Shown piece by piece: positions 26,360 through 34,640 of a DNA stretch of 64,000 bases. Each line of letters starts with the position of its first letter. Within the stretch, counting starts at the first letter, position 1. A program made the translations under genes and the position numbers. The stretch comes from Bin87 sp965208015 (GTDB lineage: Bacteria; Chloroflexota; Dehalococcoidia; Lucifugimonadales; UBA3495). Location of the stretch: assembly GCA_965208015.1 (NCBI GenBank), contig OZ242309.1, positions 124,001-188,000 of the forward strand, read 5' to 3'. The notes beneath the pieces were generated by a model. It made no database searches. It was not told the DNA's origin and was given only the letters and a program-made list of their open reading frames with translations.

Positions 26360-26389
26360 TTGACGCGACCCAACCGCGCTGTTTACAAT
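26360..26389 (+). promoter_or_regulatory. Promoter for the first polysaccharide-deacetylase gene
   Basis: TTGACG at 26360-26365 and TACAAT at 26384-26389 are separated by 18 bases; each matches five of six consensus positions. The predicted leader is about 60 bases. Confidence 0.5.
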
Positions 26390-26454
26390 CATGCGTTCCA
26401 TAGCATCGTTCGCATGGGTTTTGCAAAAGCCCACCACCAGGAGAGGTGTCAGCC

Positions 26455-27363
26455 ATGCCTTTGCCGCCGAACCGCGTAGATTACAGCCCCATTATCGATC
26501 GTCCCGTCATCAAGTGGCCCAACGACGCCCGGGTCGCGTTGTGGATAGCGCCCAACGTGGAGCACTACGAGTACGAGCCGGAATTCGACGGGAACCGCGA
26601 CCCCTGGCCGCGTATGCCCTATCCCGATGTGCAGCAGTACTCCTACCGGGACTACGGCAACCGGGTGGGTTTCTGGCGCATGGCGGAAGTGCTGGACCGG
26701 TACGGCATCCGCTGCTGCGTGTCTCTGAACATGGCCGTGCTCGAGCATTTCCCTGAAATCGGCGAGGCCATGGTGCAGCGCAACTGGGACTTCATGAGCC
26801 ACGGCATCTACAACACCCGCTACCTGAACAACTACACCGAGGAGCAGGAGCGGGAGTTCTACCGGGACACCATCGATACCCTGAAGCGGCACACCGGCAA
26901 GCAGCTCAAGGGCATGCTGGGGCCGGCCATCTCCGGAACCGAGCGCACCCCCGACCTGATGGCCGAGGCTGGCCTCATCTACCACACTGACTGGATGCAC
27001 GACGACCAGCCCGTGCCCATCCGGGTTAACAGCGGCAAGCTCGTGTCGGTCCCGTATTCCATTGAACTCAACGACGCGCCTCTGTTCCGGCAGCACTACG
27101 AGGGCGACTACTTCGCCGAGATCTGCAAGGCCCAGTTCGACCAGCTCTACCAGGAAGGCGCCCAGAGCGGACGGGTCATGTGCATCGCTCTGCATCCCTA
27201 CCTCATCGGCCAGCCTCACCGCGCCCGGTACCTGGACGACGTGTTGAGCTACATCATGTCCCACGACGGCGTCTGGCAGACCACGGCCGACGACATCGCC
27301 GAGTACTACATCGCCAACTACTACGACGAGGCCGTGGCTCACGCGGCACAGTTGAACGGCTGA
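26455..27363 (+). CDS. Polysaccharide deacetylase/NodB-like hydrolase
   Basis: A 302-residue NodB-fold protein of the type close to PuuE/peptidoglycan-type deacetylases. The typical barrel elements are seen: LNMAVLEHFPEIGEAM, a DFMSHGIYN metal region, GMLGPAISGTERTPDL, and LHPYLIGQPHR near the end. No signal peptide, so it acts in the cytoplasm, which argues for a small amide or ureide substrate over cell-wall glycan. AGGAGAGG lies 8 bases before the ATG at 26455. It is homologous to the next gene (27636) and to 35680-36567. Confidence 0.87.
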   Translation: MPLPPNRVDYSPIIDRPVIKWPNDARVALWIAPNVEHYEYEPEFDGNRDPWPRMPYPDVQQYSYRDYGNRVGFWRMAEVLDRYGIRCCVSLNMAVLEHFPEIGEAMVQRNWDFMSHGIYNTRYLNNYTEEQEREFYRDTIDTLKRHTGKQLKGMLGPAISGTERTPDLMAEAGLIYHTDWMHDDQPVPIRVNSGKLVSVPYSIELNDAPLFRQHYEGDYFAEICKAQFDQLYQEGAQSGRVMCIALHPYLIGQPHRARYLDDVLSYIMSHDGVWQTTADDIAEYYIANYYDEAVAHAAQLNG

Positions 27364-27395
27364 CCCCTCCCCGCTCGTCAGACCACGCCCCACTC

Positions 27396-27495
27396 GTCAT
27401 TCCCGCGAAAGCGGGAATCCAGAACACCCACAAAACACGCTTCGGCGAGGTGTTCACCCGTCCGATCAATGGATTCCTGCTTTCGCAGGAATGAC
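27396..27495. repeat. 100-bp double-hairpin repeat
   Basis: The left end (GTCATTCCCGCGAAAGCGGG) and the right end (GGATTCCTGC, TTTCGCAGGAATGAC) are each small hairpins and together form an imperfect inverted repeat. This GTCATTCCCGCGAAAGCGGGAATCC type is widespread in bacterial intergenic DNA. It lies 24 bases from the next repeat. Confidence 0.75.
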
Positions 27496-27518
27496 AGTCC
27501 CAACTGCCTAAGTCCTAT

Positions 27519-27609
27519 GTCATTGCGAGCGCAGCGCGGCAATCTCGTTGCGACCAGAACCGTTGCTGCACCAACGGGATTGCCACGTCGCTGCGCTCCT
27601 CGCAATGAC
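27519..27609. repeat. 91-bp palindromic repeat, family A copy 2
   Basis: The ends read GTCATTGCGAGCGCAGCGCG and GTCGCTGCGCTCCTCGCAATGAC and are imperfectly inverted. It is the same family as 18833-18925. It fills the gap between the two deacetylase genes together with the preceding repeat. Confidence 0.8.
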
Positions 27610-27635
27610 TTCCCCACCAAAGAGGAGATAAAGTC

Positions 27636-28550
27636 ATGCCCGCAGAACGGCGCTTCGGGATGGACCACCCCCACTACGACTGGTCGCCCCTCAACACGCG
27701 GGGGGTCCTGCGCTGGCCGGATAACGCACGGGTCGCCCTGTGCGTCATCGTCAACCTCGAACACCCGGAATGGGACCCGCCAGCCGATAGCTTCACCACG
27801 CCCTTCTCCGGCGGTTTGGGTGCCCGTGGGTTCCCGGATTACGCCCGGCTATCGCACCGGGAATACGGACACCGCGTGGGCATCTTCCGCGTGCTGGACA
27901 CCCTGCGGAAGCACGGCATCCCGGCCACCGTTGCCATGGACGCCATGACCGCCGAGAACTACCCCTACCTGGTGCGCCATTGCCAGGAAGCCGGCGCCGA
28001 GATCATCGGCCACGGCGTGTCCCTGTCGCAGATGATCTCCAGCAACATGTCCGAGGATGCCGAGCGGGAGTACATCAGCCAATCGGTGGCTGCCCTCACC
28101 CGCGCCACCGGCAGCGCGCCCGCCGGCTGGCTGGGACCGGAATACGGCGAGTCCAACCGCACTCCGCAGCTGCTGTCCGAGGCTGGCCTGCGCTACGTCT
28201 GCGACTGGGTCAACGACGAGCAACCCTACCCGCTGCACAGCCCCCACGGCGAGATGTTCACCCTGCCCATCATGTGGGAGCTGGACGACATATCCGCCAT
28301 GTGGGAACGCCGGGTGGTCGTCGGCCGGTACCAGCAGCTCCTGGAGGAGAGCTTCGAGACCCTGTACGAGGACGGCCAGCAGAACGGCCGGGTGATGGCG
28401 CTGAACCTTCATCCCTGGCTCATCGGCCAGCCCTTCCGCATCGGCTACCTGGACCGGGCGCTGGGCCGCATGATGCGCCGCGGAGGGGTGTGGGCCGCCA
28501 CCGGCTCGGAGATCGTGGACTGGTACCGGGACAACCCGCCGACGGCGTAG
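27636..28550 (+). CDS. Polysaccharide deacetylase/NodB-like hydrolase
   Basis: A 304-residue homologue of the preceding deacetylase, with the matching elements ATVAMDAMTAENYPYLVRHC, EIIGHGVSLSQM, PAGWLGPEYGESNRTPQLL and LHPWLIGQPFR. AGAGGAG precedes ATG. It has no signal peptide. The two genes are about 270 bases apart with only repeats between, so they probably arose by duplication and were later separated by repeat insertion. Likely it is a C-N hydrolase on a small substrate. Confidence 0.87.
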   Translation: MPAERRFGMDHPHYDWSPLNTRGVLRWPDNARVALCVIVNLEHPEWDPPADSFTTPFSGGLGARGFPDYARLSHREYGHRVGIFRVLDTLRKHGIPATVAMDAMTAENYPYLVRHCQEAGAEIIGHGVSLSQMISSNMSEDAEREYISQSVAALTRATGSAPAGWLGPEYGESNRTPQLLSEAGLRYVCDWVNDEQPYPLHSPHGEMFTLPIMWELDDISAMWERRVVVGRYQQLLEESFETLYEDGQQNGRVMALNLHPWLIGQPFRIGYLDRALGRMMRRGGVWAATGSEIVDWYRDNPPTA

Positions 28551-28584
28551 TTGTTGCTCCCGCGCGTACCCAGTCTCTTGAATT

Positions 28585-28693
28585 GTCAGAATCAGGATTT
28601 CAAGATTTACGGATTATCAGGATTGGAACCGTTGTGTGGCACAGATATCCCAATCCTGTCCAATCATGAAATCCCGTAAATCCTGATTCTGAC
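28585..28693. repeat. 109-bp inverted-repeat element, family B copy 2
   Basis: The ends are GTCAGAATCAGGATTT and its inverse (AAATCCTGATTCTGAC). It has the same length and inner layout as the copy at 26212-26320. It lies between the second deacetylase gene and the GNAT gene on the other strand, and may act as a terminator by folding. Confidence 0.8.
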
Positions 28694-28752
28694 GTTCCTC
28701 CGGCGCAAAGCGGGTTGCGCATCATGAACATTGCTCCGACTGACGCTCCCGC

Positions 28753-29265
28753 TCACCGCGTAATGGCGTAGACAAACTGGTCGATGACCTGGCCGTCCTT
28801 GGTGACGCTCTTTTTCAGGCGACCCTCGCACTGGTACCCCACCTTCTCCAGCACCCGGGCCGAAGCGGGGTTCCACTCGTAGACGTAGCCGTACACGCGC
28901 ACCAGGTCGAACTGCTCGAAGGCGTACTCGGTGAACGCCCGCAGCGCGGCGGTGGCGATGCCGCGCCCCCAGAAGGGTTCCCCCAGCCAGTAGCCGATCT
29001 CGCCCGAACGACGATGCACGTCCCGCTGGGTCTGGAGTCCGATTCCTCCGATCAACTCCGACTCCGAGGCGATGGCGAAGTCGGTTTCCGTGGCCTGCTG
29101 CGCCACCAGGTCGATCCAGGTCTCAGCGTGGGCCAGGGTGTACGGGTACGGAAAGGCGTCGCGCAGATTTATCGACACGTTCCGGTTGTTGGCGTAGCGG
29201 GACAGCGCCTCAGCGTCCTCACGGCGGTAGCTCCGGATCTGCCATTCACCAACATCTATTCGCAT
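28753..29265 (-). CDS. GNAT N-acetyltransferase, RimJ/RimL-like
   Basis: About 170 residues of GNAT fold, with acetyl-CoA loop region EPFWGRGIATAALRAF and the end RVYGYVYEWNPASARVLEKV typical for the RimJ/RimL (Acetyltransf_3) branch. The frame is open 255 bases further upstream, but conserved sequence starts at MRIDVGEW, so ATG at 29265 is chosen; its ribosome-binding site is weak. It would acetylate a small amine or protein N-terminus. It sits beside two more GNAT genes. Confidence 0.85.
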   Translation of the reverse strand: MRIDVGEWQIRSYRREDAEALSRYANNRNVSINLRDAFPYPYTLAHAETWIDLVAQQATETDFAIASESELIGGIGLQTQRDVHRRSGEIGYWLGEPFWGRGIATAALRAFTEYAFEQFDLVRVYGYVYEWNPASARVLEKVGYQCEGRLKKSVTKDGQVIDQFVYAITR

Positions 29266-29309
29266 CGTTCGCGACCTGTCCCTTCCAGCGTACGGAATAG
29301 CATACCCCT

Positions 29310-29867
29310 CTACGCCGATGGTGCGGCTTCCGCTCCTCCTCCCATCAAGGCCGACAAATCCGTCCAGCCGTAGGCCACTTCGGGCAACCACGGGCCGGCG
29401 ATCTGGGTCTGGCTCGTTCCGCAGAGCCGGCCACCCAACGCCTCGTAGAAGCGTCGCGCCGGGTGATTGTCCTCCAGTACCCACAGGAGCATCGAGTTCA
29501 TGCCGTGGCTGCACAGCCACCTCGCCGTTGCCATGGTCAGTGCAGTCCCGATTCCTCTACGCTGGTACTCGGGCAGCAGGTATATTGTGTAGAGTTCACC
29601 GGCGTAATCATAATCGGTGTCGCGATTGGGGCCGCTTGCCGCCCAACCTACGATCAGCCCCTCAGTTTCCGCAACCAACGAGATAAGGTCTTGGGGCTGT
29701 CGCTCCATGTTGCGCCGCTGACGTTCCGCCCACTCGCCGACATCAATTGCGTCCAGGTACGCATCCGGCACAATCCCGCGGTATGCTGCGCGCCAGCTTT
29801 CGGCGCGCACCCGGGCGATGCCGGCCGCGTCATCGATCACCGCGTGTCGGATGACGAAGTTTTCCAT
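29310..29867 (-). CDS. GNAT N-acetyltransferase
   Basis: About 185 residues, GNAT fold (Acetyltransf_1): ELYTIYLLPEYQRRGIGTAL carries the Q/RxxGxG/A acetyl-CoA motif, followed by WVLEDNHPARRFYEALGG. The start is ATG at 29867; an upstream TTG adds three residues. It lies 44 bases before the other minus-strand GNAT start and likely shares its transcript. The substrate is unknown. Confidence 0.87.
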   Translation of the reverse strand: MENFVIRHAVIDDAAGIARVRAESWRAAYRGIVPDAYLDAIDVGEWAERQRRNMERQPQDLISLVAETEGLIVGWAASGPNRDTDYDYAGELYTIYLLPEYQRRGIGTALTMATARWLCSHGMNSMLLWVLEDNHPARRFYEALGGRLCGTSQTQIAGPWLPEVAYGWTDLSALMGGGAEAAPSA

Positions 29868-30012
29868 GACTATCAATGATGGGAAGACGGAGCCAGAGTG
29901 TGCTCCCCCGAGACGGGTATGGTCAACAAGCCTGACAACCGGATAATGCCACAGGCACGGTCCTGCGCCGCGATATACTCAGATGCCCAATTGGAGAAAA
30001 CCTGGAGAGATC

Positions 30013-30624
30013 ATGACGACCAAACTCACCAAGAAACTGGACCCGCAGCCGGTCACCCTGACCGGCAATCTGGTGCGCCTGGAACCCCTGGGATTGGAGC
30101 ACACGCAAGACCTGTACGATGCGGGGGCGGATGATGCGATCTGGCGGTATCTGCCGCGGCCCGGCTTTACCGGCCTTGACGACGCCGAGGCATGGGTCCG
30201 GCAGTGCCTGGCCGATATGGGCGGCGGCGGTCGGGTCGCTTTCGCGGTGGTCGATCTGGCAACGGGCCGGGCCATCGGTTCGACGTCGTACCTGGACATC
30301 GACCGGCCCAACCGCGCGCTGGAGATCGGCTGGACCTGGTACGGGACGGCCTGGCAGCGCACCGGCGTCAACACCGAGTGCAAGTACCTGCTGATGCGCC
30401 ATGCCTTCGAGGACCATTCCGCGCGACGGGTCTGCCTCAAAACGGACAGCCGCAACGAGCGGTCACGGCGCGCGATCCTACGGCTGGGCGCGGTGGAAGA
30501 GGGCACCTGGCGCAACCACCGCATCGCCTGGGACGGCGCCGACCGCCATTCGGTGTTCTACAGCGTCATCGACAGCGAGTGGCCGGACGTGAAGCGCCGC
30601 CTGGAAGGTTTCATGCAGCGGTAA
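30013..30624 (+). CDS. GNAT N-acetyltransferase, RimJ/RimL-like
   Basis: A 203-residue GNAT protein of the Acetyltransf_3 branch (LVRLEPLGLEHTQDL at the start, ALEIGWTWYGTAWQRTGVNT, then RVCLKTDSRNERSRRAILRL). GGAGAG at 30004-30009 sets ATG at 30013, rather than an upstream ATG at 29983. It is transcribed away from the two minus-strand GNAT genes. Confidence 0.87.
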   Translation: MTTKLTKKLDPQPVTLTGNLVRLEPLGLEHTQDLYDAGADDAIWRYLPRPGFTGLDDAEAWVRQCLADMGGGGRVAFAVVDLATGRAIGSTSYLDIDRPNRALEIGWTWYGTAWQRTGVNTECKYLLMRHAFEDHSARRVCLKTDSRNERSRRAILRLGAVEEGTWRNHRIAWDGADRHSVFYSVIDSEWPDVKRRLEGFMQR

Positions 30625-30765
30625 ACTCCCGCTGCGCCGGGCGGGCGCAAATCCATCGCCCAGTGCCGGCCGGCGCGAACGGTTATACTGGCACCGCAAA
30701 TCGCCCTGTCGTACGACGCATCGCGCCTGGCACGAAAAGGCGAACCTTACGGAGGAACAAACCAA

Positions 30766-31899
30766 ATGCACTGTGGAGTGATGGTCACCGGCTACAACCA
30801 GGGCGATTGGCCCCGCCTGTTGGCCGAGGACTACGACCGGCCGCCGGCGCGAACCGACGCCAGCAACATGGATGACACCCTCTATATGGGAGAGTTAGTC
30901 GAGCCGCTGGGGTTCGACTCCATCTGGGCGACGGAGCATTACGGTTCCGCCTACTCCATGCAGCCCAACCCTCTGCAATACCTGGCCTACTGGGCGGGCC
31001 GCACCAGCCGAGTCGACGTCGGCACGGCGGTGGTCGTCGCCCCGTGGTGGAACCCGGTGCGGCTGGCTTCCGAGCTCTCCATGCTGGATATTCTGCTGAA
31101 GGGACGCCGCCTCCACCTGGGCATCGGCCGCGGGATCGCTCCCCACGAGTACGCCTCGCTGGGCTACCCCATCGGCGAGTCCCACAAGTACTTCTACGAC
31201 GTGATCAACGCCATCAAGGCGGCCGACGGCGCGGAGCGCTTCGAGTTCCAGGGCGAGGTCTACGACATCCCGCCGACCACTATCCGGCCCCAGGCGCGGC
31301 ACAAGGGCGAACTGACCCGCGACATCAAGGTGGCGTTCACCACCGAGGCGTCGGCGCGGATGGCCGCCGAAAACGGCCTGGGCCAGATGTTCGTCGCCGG
31401 CGACGACGTCGACGAGATGGTTGCCAAGGTGCGCCGCTTCAACCGGATCCGCAAGGAGCTGAGCCTGCCGCCGGACCAGCCCACCACGCTGCTGTGGATG
31501 TACTGCGCCGAATCCACCGAGGAAGCCGAGGAGGGGTGGGTCTACTTCCACAACCAGCTCATGGCGGCGCAGCACCACTACTTCGAGTGGAACAACCCGG
31601 GCTACGAGGGCATCCGCGGCTACGAGGAATACCTGACGCGCCAGCAGGCCGACGTGGGCACCGCCGACGCCAGCTTCAACGCCCGCCGCGCCACCCAGCC
31701 CATCGGCACGCCGGACGAGATCATCGAAAAGATCCGGGCGCTGCAATGGACCATCAGCCTGGAGAAGGTGGTGATCCACATGTTCTACGGCGGGATGCCT
31801 CGGGAGAAGGCCGAGAAAAGCCTGCGTCTGTTCGCCGAAAAGGTCCTGCCGGCAGTGCAGGCTATGCCCACGCCCATCAACCCCGACTCCCTGGAGTAG
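30766..31899 (+). CDS. LLM-class flavin-dependent oxidoreductase
   Basis: A 377-residue luciferase-like monooxygenase or F420/FMN-dependent oxidoreductase: FDSIWATEHYGSAYS, GTAVVVAPWWNPVRLASELSM and the LHLGIGRGIAPHEY region fit the family. GGAGGA precedes ATG. The Gfo/Idh/MocA gene follows after 50 bases, so both probably act in one catabolic step series. Such oxygenases are greatly expanded in SAR202 and are thought to attack recalcitrant organic matter; whether FMN or F420 is used cannot be decided here. Confidence 0.9.
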   Translation: MHCGVMVTGYNQGDWPRLLAEDYDRPPARTDASNMDDTLYMGELVEPLGFDSIWATEHYGSAYSMQPNPLQYLAYWAGRTSRVDVGTAVVVAPWWNPVRLASELSMLDILLKGRRLHLGIGRGIAPHEYASLGYPIGESHKYFYDVINAIKAADGAERFEFQGEVYDIPPTTIRPQARHKGELTRDIKVAFTTEASARMAAENGLGQMFVAGDDVDEMVAKVRRFNRIRKELSLPPDQPTTLLWMYCAESTEEAEEGWVYFHNQLMAAQHHYFEWNNPGYEGIRGYEEYLTRQQADVGTADASFNARRATQPIGTPDEIIEKIRALQWTISLEKVVIHMFYGGMPREKAEKSLRLFAEKVLPAVQAMPTPINPDSLE

Positions 31900-31949
31900 G
31901 CCAGCCGCACGGAGATCCATCCGCCCATCACAATGCAGGAGCCCGCATA

Positions 31950-33050
31950 ATGACAGACAAGATCCGCCTCGGCTTCGTGGGAGCCAACGTCAACTCAACC
32001 TGGTCGGGCCAGTCGCACTTTCCCGCTCTGCTGGCCAGTCCCGATGTGGAGTTCACCGCCGTGTGCACCACCCGACCCGAGAGCGCGGAAGAGGCGCGAC
32101 AGGCCTTTGGCGCGAAACTGGCCTTCCACGACTTCAACGAAATGGCGGCCTCTCCAGATATCGACGCCGTGGCCGTGGTGGTGCGGGTCCCGTCCCACTA
32201 CGATCCAACCCGGGCAGCCATCGAAGCCGGCAAGCACGTGCTCACCGAATGGCCCCTGGGTCGCACCACCGCCGAGGCCGAAGAGCTGACGGAACTGGCC
32301 CGGGCCAAGGGCGTGCAGACGGCGGTTGGTTTGCAGTCTCGCGTCAGCCCCGCCCTGATGTACGTCAAGGACCTGATCGACAGCGGCTACGTCGGCGAGG
32401 TGATGACCTGCACCGTAACCACGTTCCGGGATGGGCCCGTGAACCGCCAGTCCGGTGGCACCTGGCAGCGCGATCCGGCCATGGGCGCAAACACCCTGAC
32501 CATTGCCACCGGCCACGTCATCGACGCCCTGCGCTTCGTAGCCGGCGACTTCAAGCGCGTGGCCTGCATGGTGACCAACCAGGTGCGGCAGTGGTATGAG
32601 GTTGACACCCAACAGTATGTGGACGTGTTGTCGCCGGACAACGTGCGGGTATCCGGCGAGTTGGAACGCGGCGCGGCGGCAGCGGTGCACGTCGGAGCCG
32701 TGCCCTGGGCCGGCAGCGGGTACCGCATGGAGATCTACGGCCGCGAGGGTACGCTGATCGTCACCGGCAGCGTCTCGTCGCAACGGGGCGAGATGCTGCG
32801 GATCCAGGGGGCGCAAGGGAGCCACGCGCTGGCAGACCTGGAAATTCCCCGGCGCTTCATGTACGTGCCGGACGACTTCCCCCAGGGAGACCCGTACAAC
32901 GTGGGGCAGCTGTACGCGCTGTTCGCCGAGGCGATCCGGACGGGCGAGACCAGTCACCTGCCCACGTTCGATACCGCCGTGGGCCTCCACCGCTTCCTCG
33001 ACCGTGTCAAGGAGGCGTCCGATACGGGCCGGGAGCTGCCCGTGGGCTGA
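31950..33050 (+). CDS. Gfo/Idh/MocA family oxidoreductase (Gal80-like)
   Basis: A 366-residue protein with an N-terminal Rossmann domain (IRLGFVGANVNSTWSG) and a C-terminal alpha/beta domain. The catalytic-lysine motif EKP of most members is EWPLG here (near residue 100), as in Gal80-like proteins, so dehydrogenase activity may be altered or lost. AGGAG lies 8 bases before ATG. It is downstream of the LLM oxidoreductase and converges with an amidohydrolase gene. Confidence 0.87.
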   Translation: MTDKIRLGFVGANVNSTWSGQSHFPALLASPDVEFTAVCTTRPESAEEARQAFGAKLAFHDFNEMAASPDIDAVAVVVRVPSHYDPTRAAIEAGKHVLTEWPLGRTTAEAEELTELARAKGVQTAVGLQSRVSPALMYVKDLIDSGYVGEVMTCTVTTFRDGPVNRQSGGTWQRDPAMGANTLTIATGHVIDALRFVAGDFKRVACMVTNQVRQWYEVDTQQYVDVLSPDNVRVSGELERGAAAAVHVGAVPWAGSGYRMEIYGREGTLIVTGSVSSQRGEMLRIQGAQGSHALADLEIPRRFMYVPDDFPQGDPYNVGQLYALFAEAIRTGETSHLPTFDTAVGLHRFLDRVKEASDTGRELPVG

Positions 33051-33062
33051 GGTTCTTTCGCG

Positions 33063-34064
33063 TCAGATACCCAGCAGGGCCTCAAGGTTCCTCCAGGAGA
33101 TCTTTTCCTTCTCCTCCAGTGACAGGCTGGTCAGGCTCTCCAGCCACCCGCCGGGTGAGGGGTCCCAGCCCACGAAGGGCCAGTCGCTGCCGATCACGAC
33201 GCGGTCGATCCCGACGCTGTCGATGAGGAAACGCAGGCCGGCCTCGCTGCTGGTCAGGAAATCGTAGTAGATCTGCTTCTGGTAGGCGCTGGGCGGCTTG
33301 AGGATGTTCACCCGCGCCTCGGAGCGCACCTGCCACCCGTGGTCCAGCCGGCCCATGCCGAAGCAGGCCCCGCCGCCGCCGTGGGCGATGCACACCCGCA
33401 GGTTGGGGCATTCGTCCAGGACGCCGCTGAAGATCAGCGTCGCCACCAGCAGGGCATCCTCCAGGACGACTCCGACGCTGTTGGGAATGCCGTAGCGTAG
33501 GGTACGCTCCAGCGCCATGATGTTGTCCTGGGGCTGCGGGTGGAAGAAAAGCAGGGCATCCAGTTCCTCGGCGGCCTTGAACAGAGGCAGGAAGTGCGGC
33601 TCGTCCCAGTTCTGGCCGTTGACCACCATGTCCAGCTCGGCGCCCTTGAGGCCCAGGACTTTCACGGCTCTCTCCAGCTCGGCGATGGATGCGTCGACAT
33701 CCTGCGCGGGCAGCGTCGCCAAGCCGGCGAAGCGGTCGGGCCACTTTTGGGTCATGCCCGCGATCTCGTCGTTGACTTCCTGGGACGCCTTGATGGCCTC
33801 CACAGTCTCCCAGTGATACGGGAACAGCGGGGTGTGGATGGACACCACCTGCACGTCCGTTCCTTCGGCGTCCATGTCCGCCAGCCGCTCTTCCGGCGTG
33901 TACCGGACCTTGGGCGAGTTGATGAGGATCCGCTTGCCGTTGCCCACGATGAACTCCGCGTCGCCTTGAACCTCGTGCCGCATCCCGTGCCAGTCGTCGC
34001 CGTTGGCGAAGGCTTGCCACAGTATCTGCGGAGCTAGGTGGGTGTGAACGTCGATGTGTCGCAC
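33063..34064 (-). CDS. Amidohydrolase, ACMSD-like
   Basis: A 333-residue metal-dependent amidohydrolase (amidohydrolase 2 family). Metal ligands are visible in order: HIDVHTH (HxH), a His in FFHPQPQ, a His in CIAHGGG, and the Asp in VIGSDWPF. GTG at 34064 is the start, with GGAGGA six bases before it; no ATG matches. It is paralogous to the enzyme at 34641-35636. Family members decarboxylate or hydrolyse small carboxylated substrates, such as 2-amino-3-carboxymuconate semialdehyde. Confidence 0.9.
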   Translation of the reverse strand: MRHIDVHTHLAPQILWQAFANGDDWHGMRHEVQGDAEFIVGNGKRILINSPKVRYTPEERLADMDAEGTDVQVVSIHTPLFPYHWETVEAIKASQEVNDEIAGMTQKWPDRFAGLATLPAQDVDASIAELERAVKVLGLKGAELDMVVNGQNWDEPHFLPLFKAAEELDALLFFHPQPQDNIMALERTLRYGIPNSVGVVLEDALLVATLIFSGVLDECPNLRVCIAHGGGGACFGMGRLDHGWQVRSEARVNILKPPSAYQKQIYYDFLTSSEAGLRFLIDSVGIDRVVIGSDWPFVGWDPSPGGWLESLTSLSLEEKEKISWRNLEALLGI

Positions 34065-34171
34065 GGGTAATCCTCCGGAACACCGGTCTTGAATTAATTG
34101 CGGTTCAATACTGGAACCTGCTTGCTGTCGTTCCCCGGGAAGCGCGATTGCCCAGAGGCGTGAGTTCTCTG

Positions 34172-34558
34172 CTATGGCAGACTTGGCGGATTTAAGTCCC
34201 ACCACTCGTTCCGGCGACTGTGGATGTAATAGCAGGTGACTATGGGAGCCAGGATGCTCAGGATGTGAAACGCCAAATAAACGCTATAGATCCATAGATA
34301 AGATCCGCCAGTATTTTCGCTTTCGTAAGTCACCACCCAGGCCGTCCAGACAATAAGAAGAACGACTATGACTACCCCCGTGAACAAGCCCACTTTGAAA
34401 CTAACTCGCCTTTCATTTCTCGGCATGAAGAAGCCGCAGAGAACGCCTGTCATCAATGACAACAGCCCCGGCAGCCATACGAAAGCGTATGTGAGCAAAT
34501 AAATGAGCGCCACAGCACACCAGGAATCACAGTCCCAATAAATCTGAAACATGATCAT
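34172..34558 (-). CDS. Small three-helix membrane protein, unknown
   Basis: A 128-residue protein with three hydrophobic segments (about 14-40, 55-75, 88-110) and an Arg-rich loop between the first two. The base composition is clearly poorer in GC than its neighbours, which may indicate recent acquisition. I do not recognise a family. ATG at 34558 or 34552 is possible. It lies between the two amidohydrolase genes, on the same strand. Confidence 0.5.
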   Translation of the reverse strand: MIMFQIYWDCDSWCAVALIYLLTYAFVWLPGLLSLMTGVLCGFFMPRNERRVSFKVGLFTGVVIVVLLIVWTAWVVTYESENTGGSYLWIYSVYLAFHILSILAPIVTCYYIHSRRNEWWDLNPPSLP

Positions 34559-34591
34559 CCTACCTTCGGATGTGGCCTCCGGTCCGCGTTT

Positions 34592-34616
34592 ACGAGATTG
34601 CCACGCTTTCCTCGCA
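34592..34616. repeat. Half copy of palindromic repeat family A
   Basis: ACGAGATTGCCACGCTTTCC followed by CTCGC matches the right half of the repeat at 18833-18925. The left half is missing. Confidence 0.6.
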
Positions 34617-34640
34617 GTGGCAGATCGGGAGGCCCAAGCG

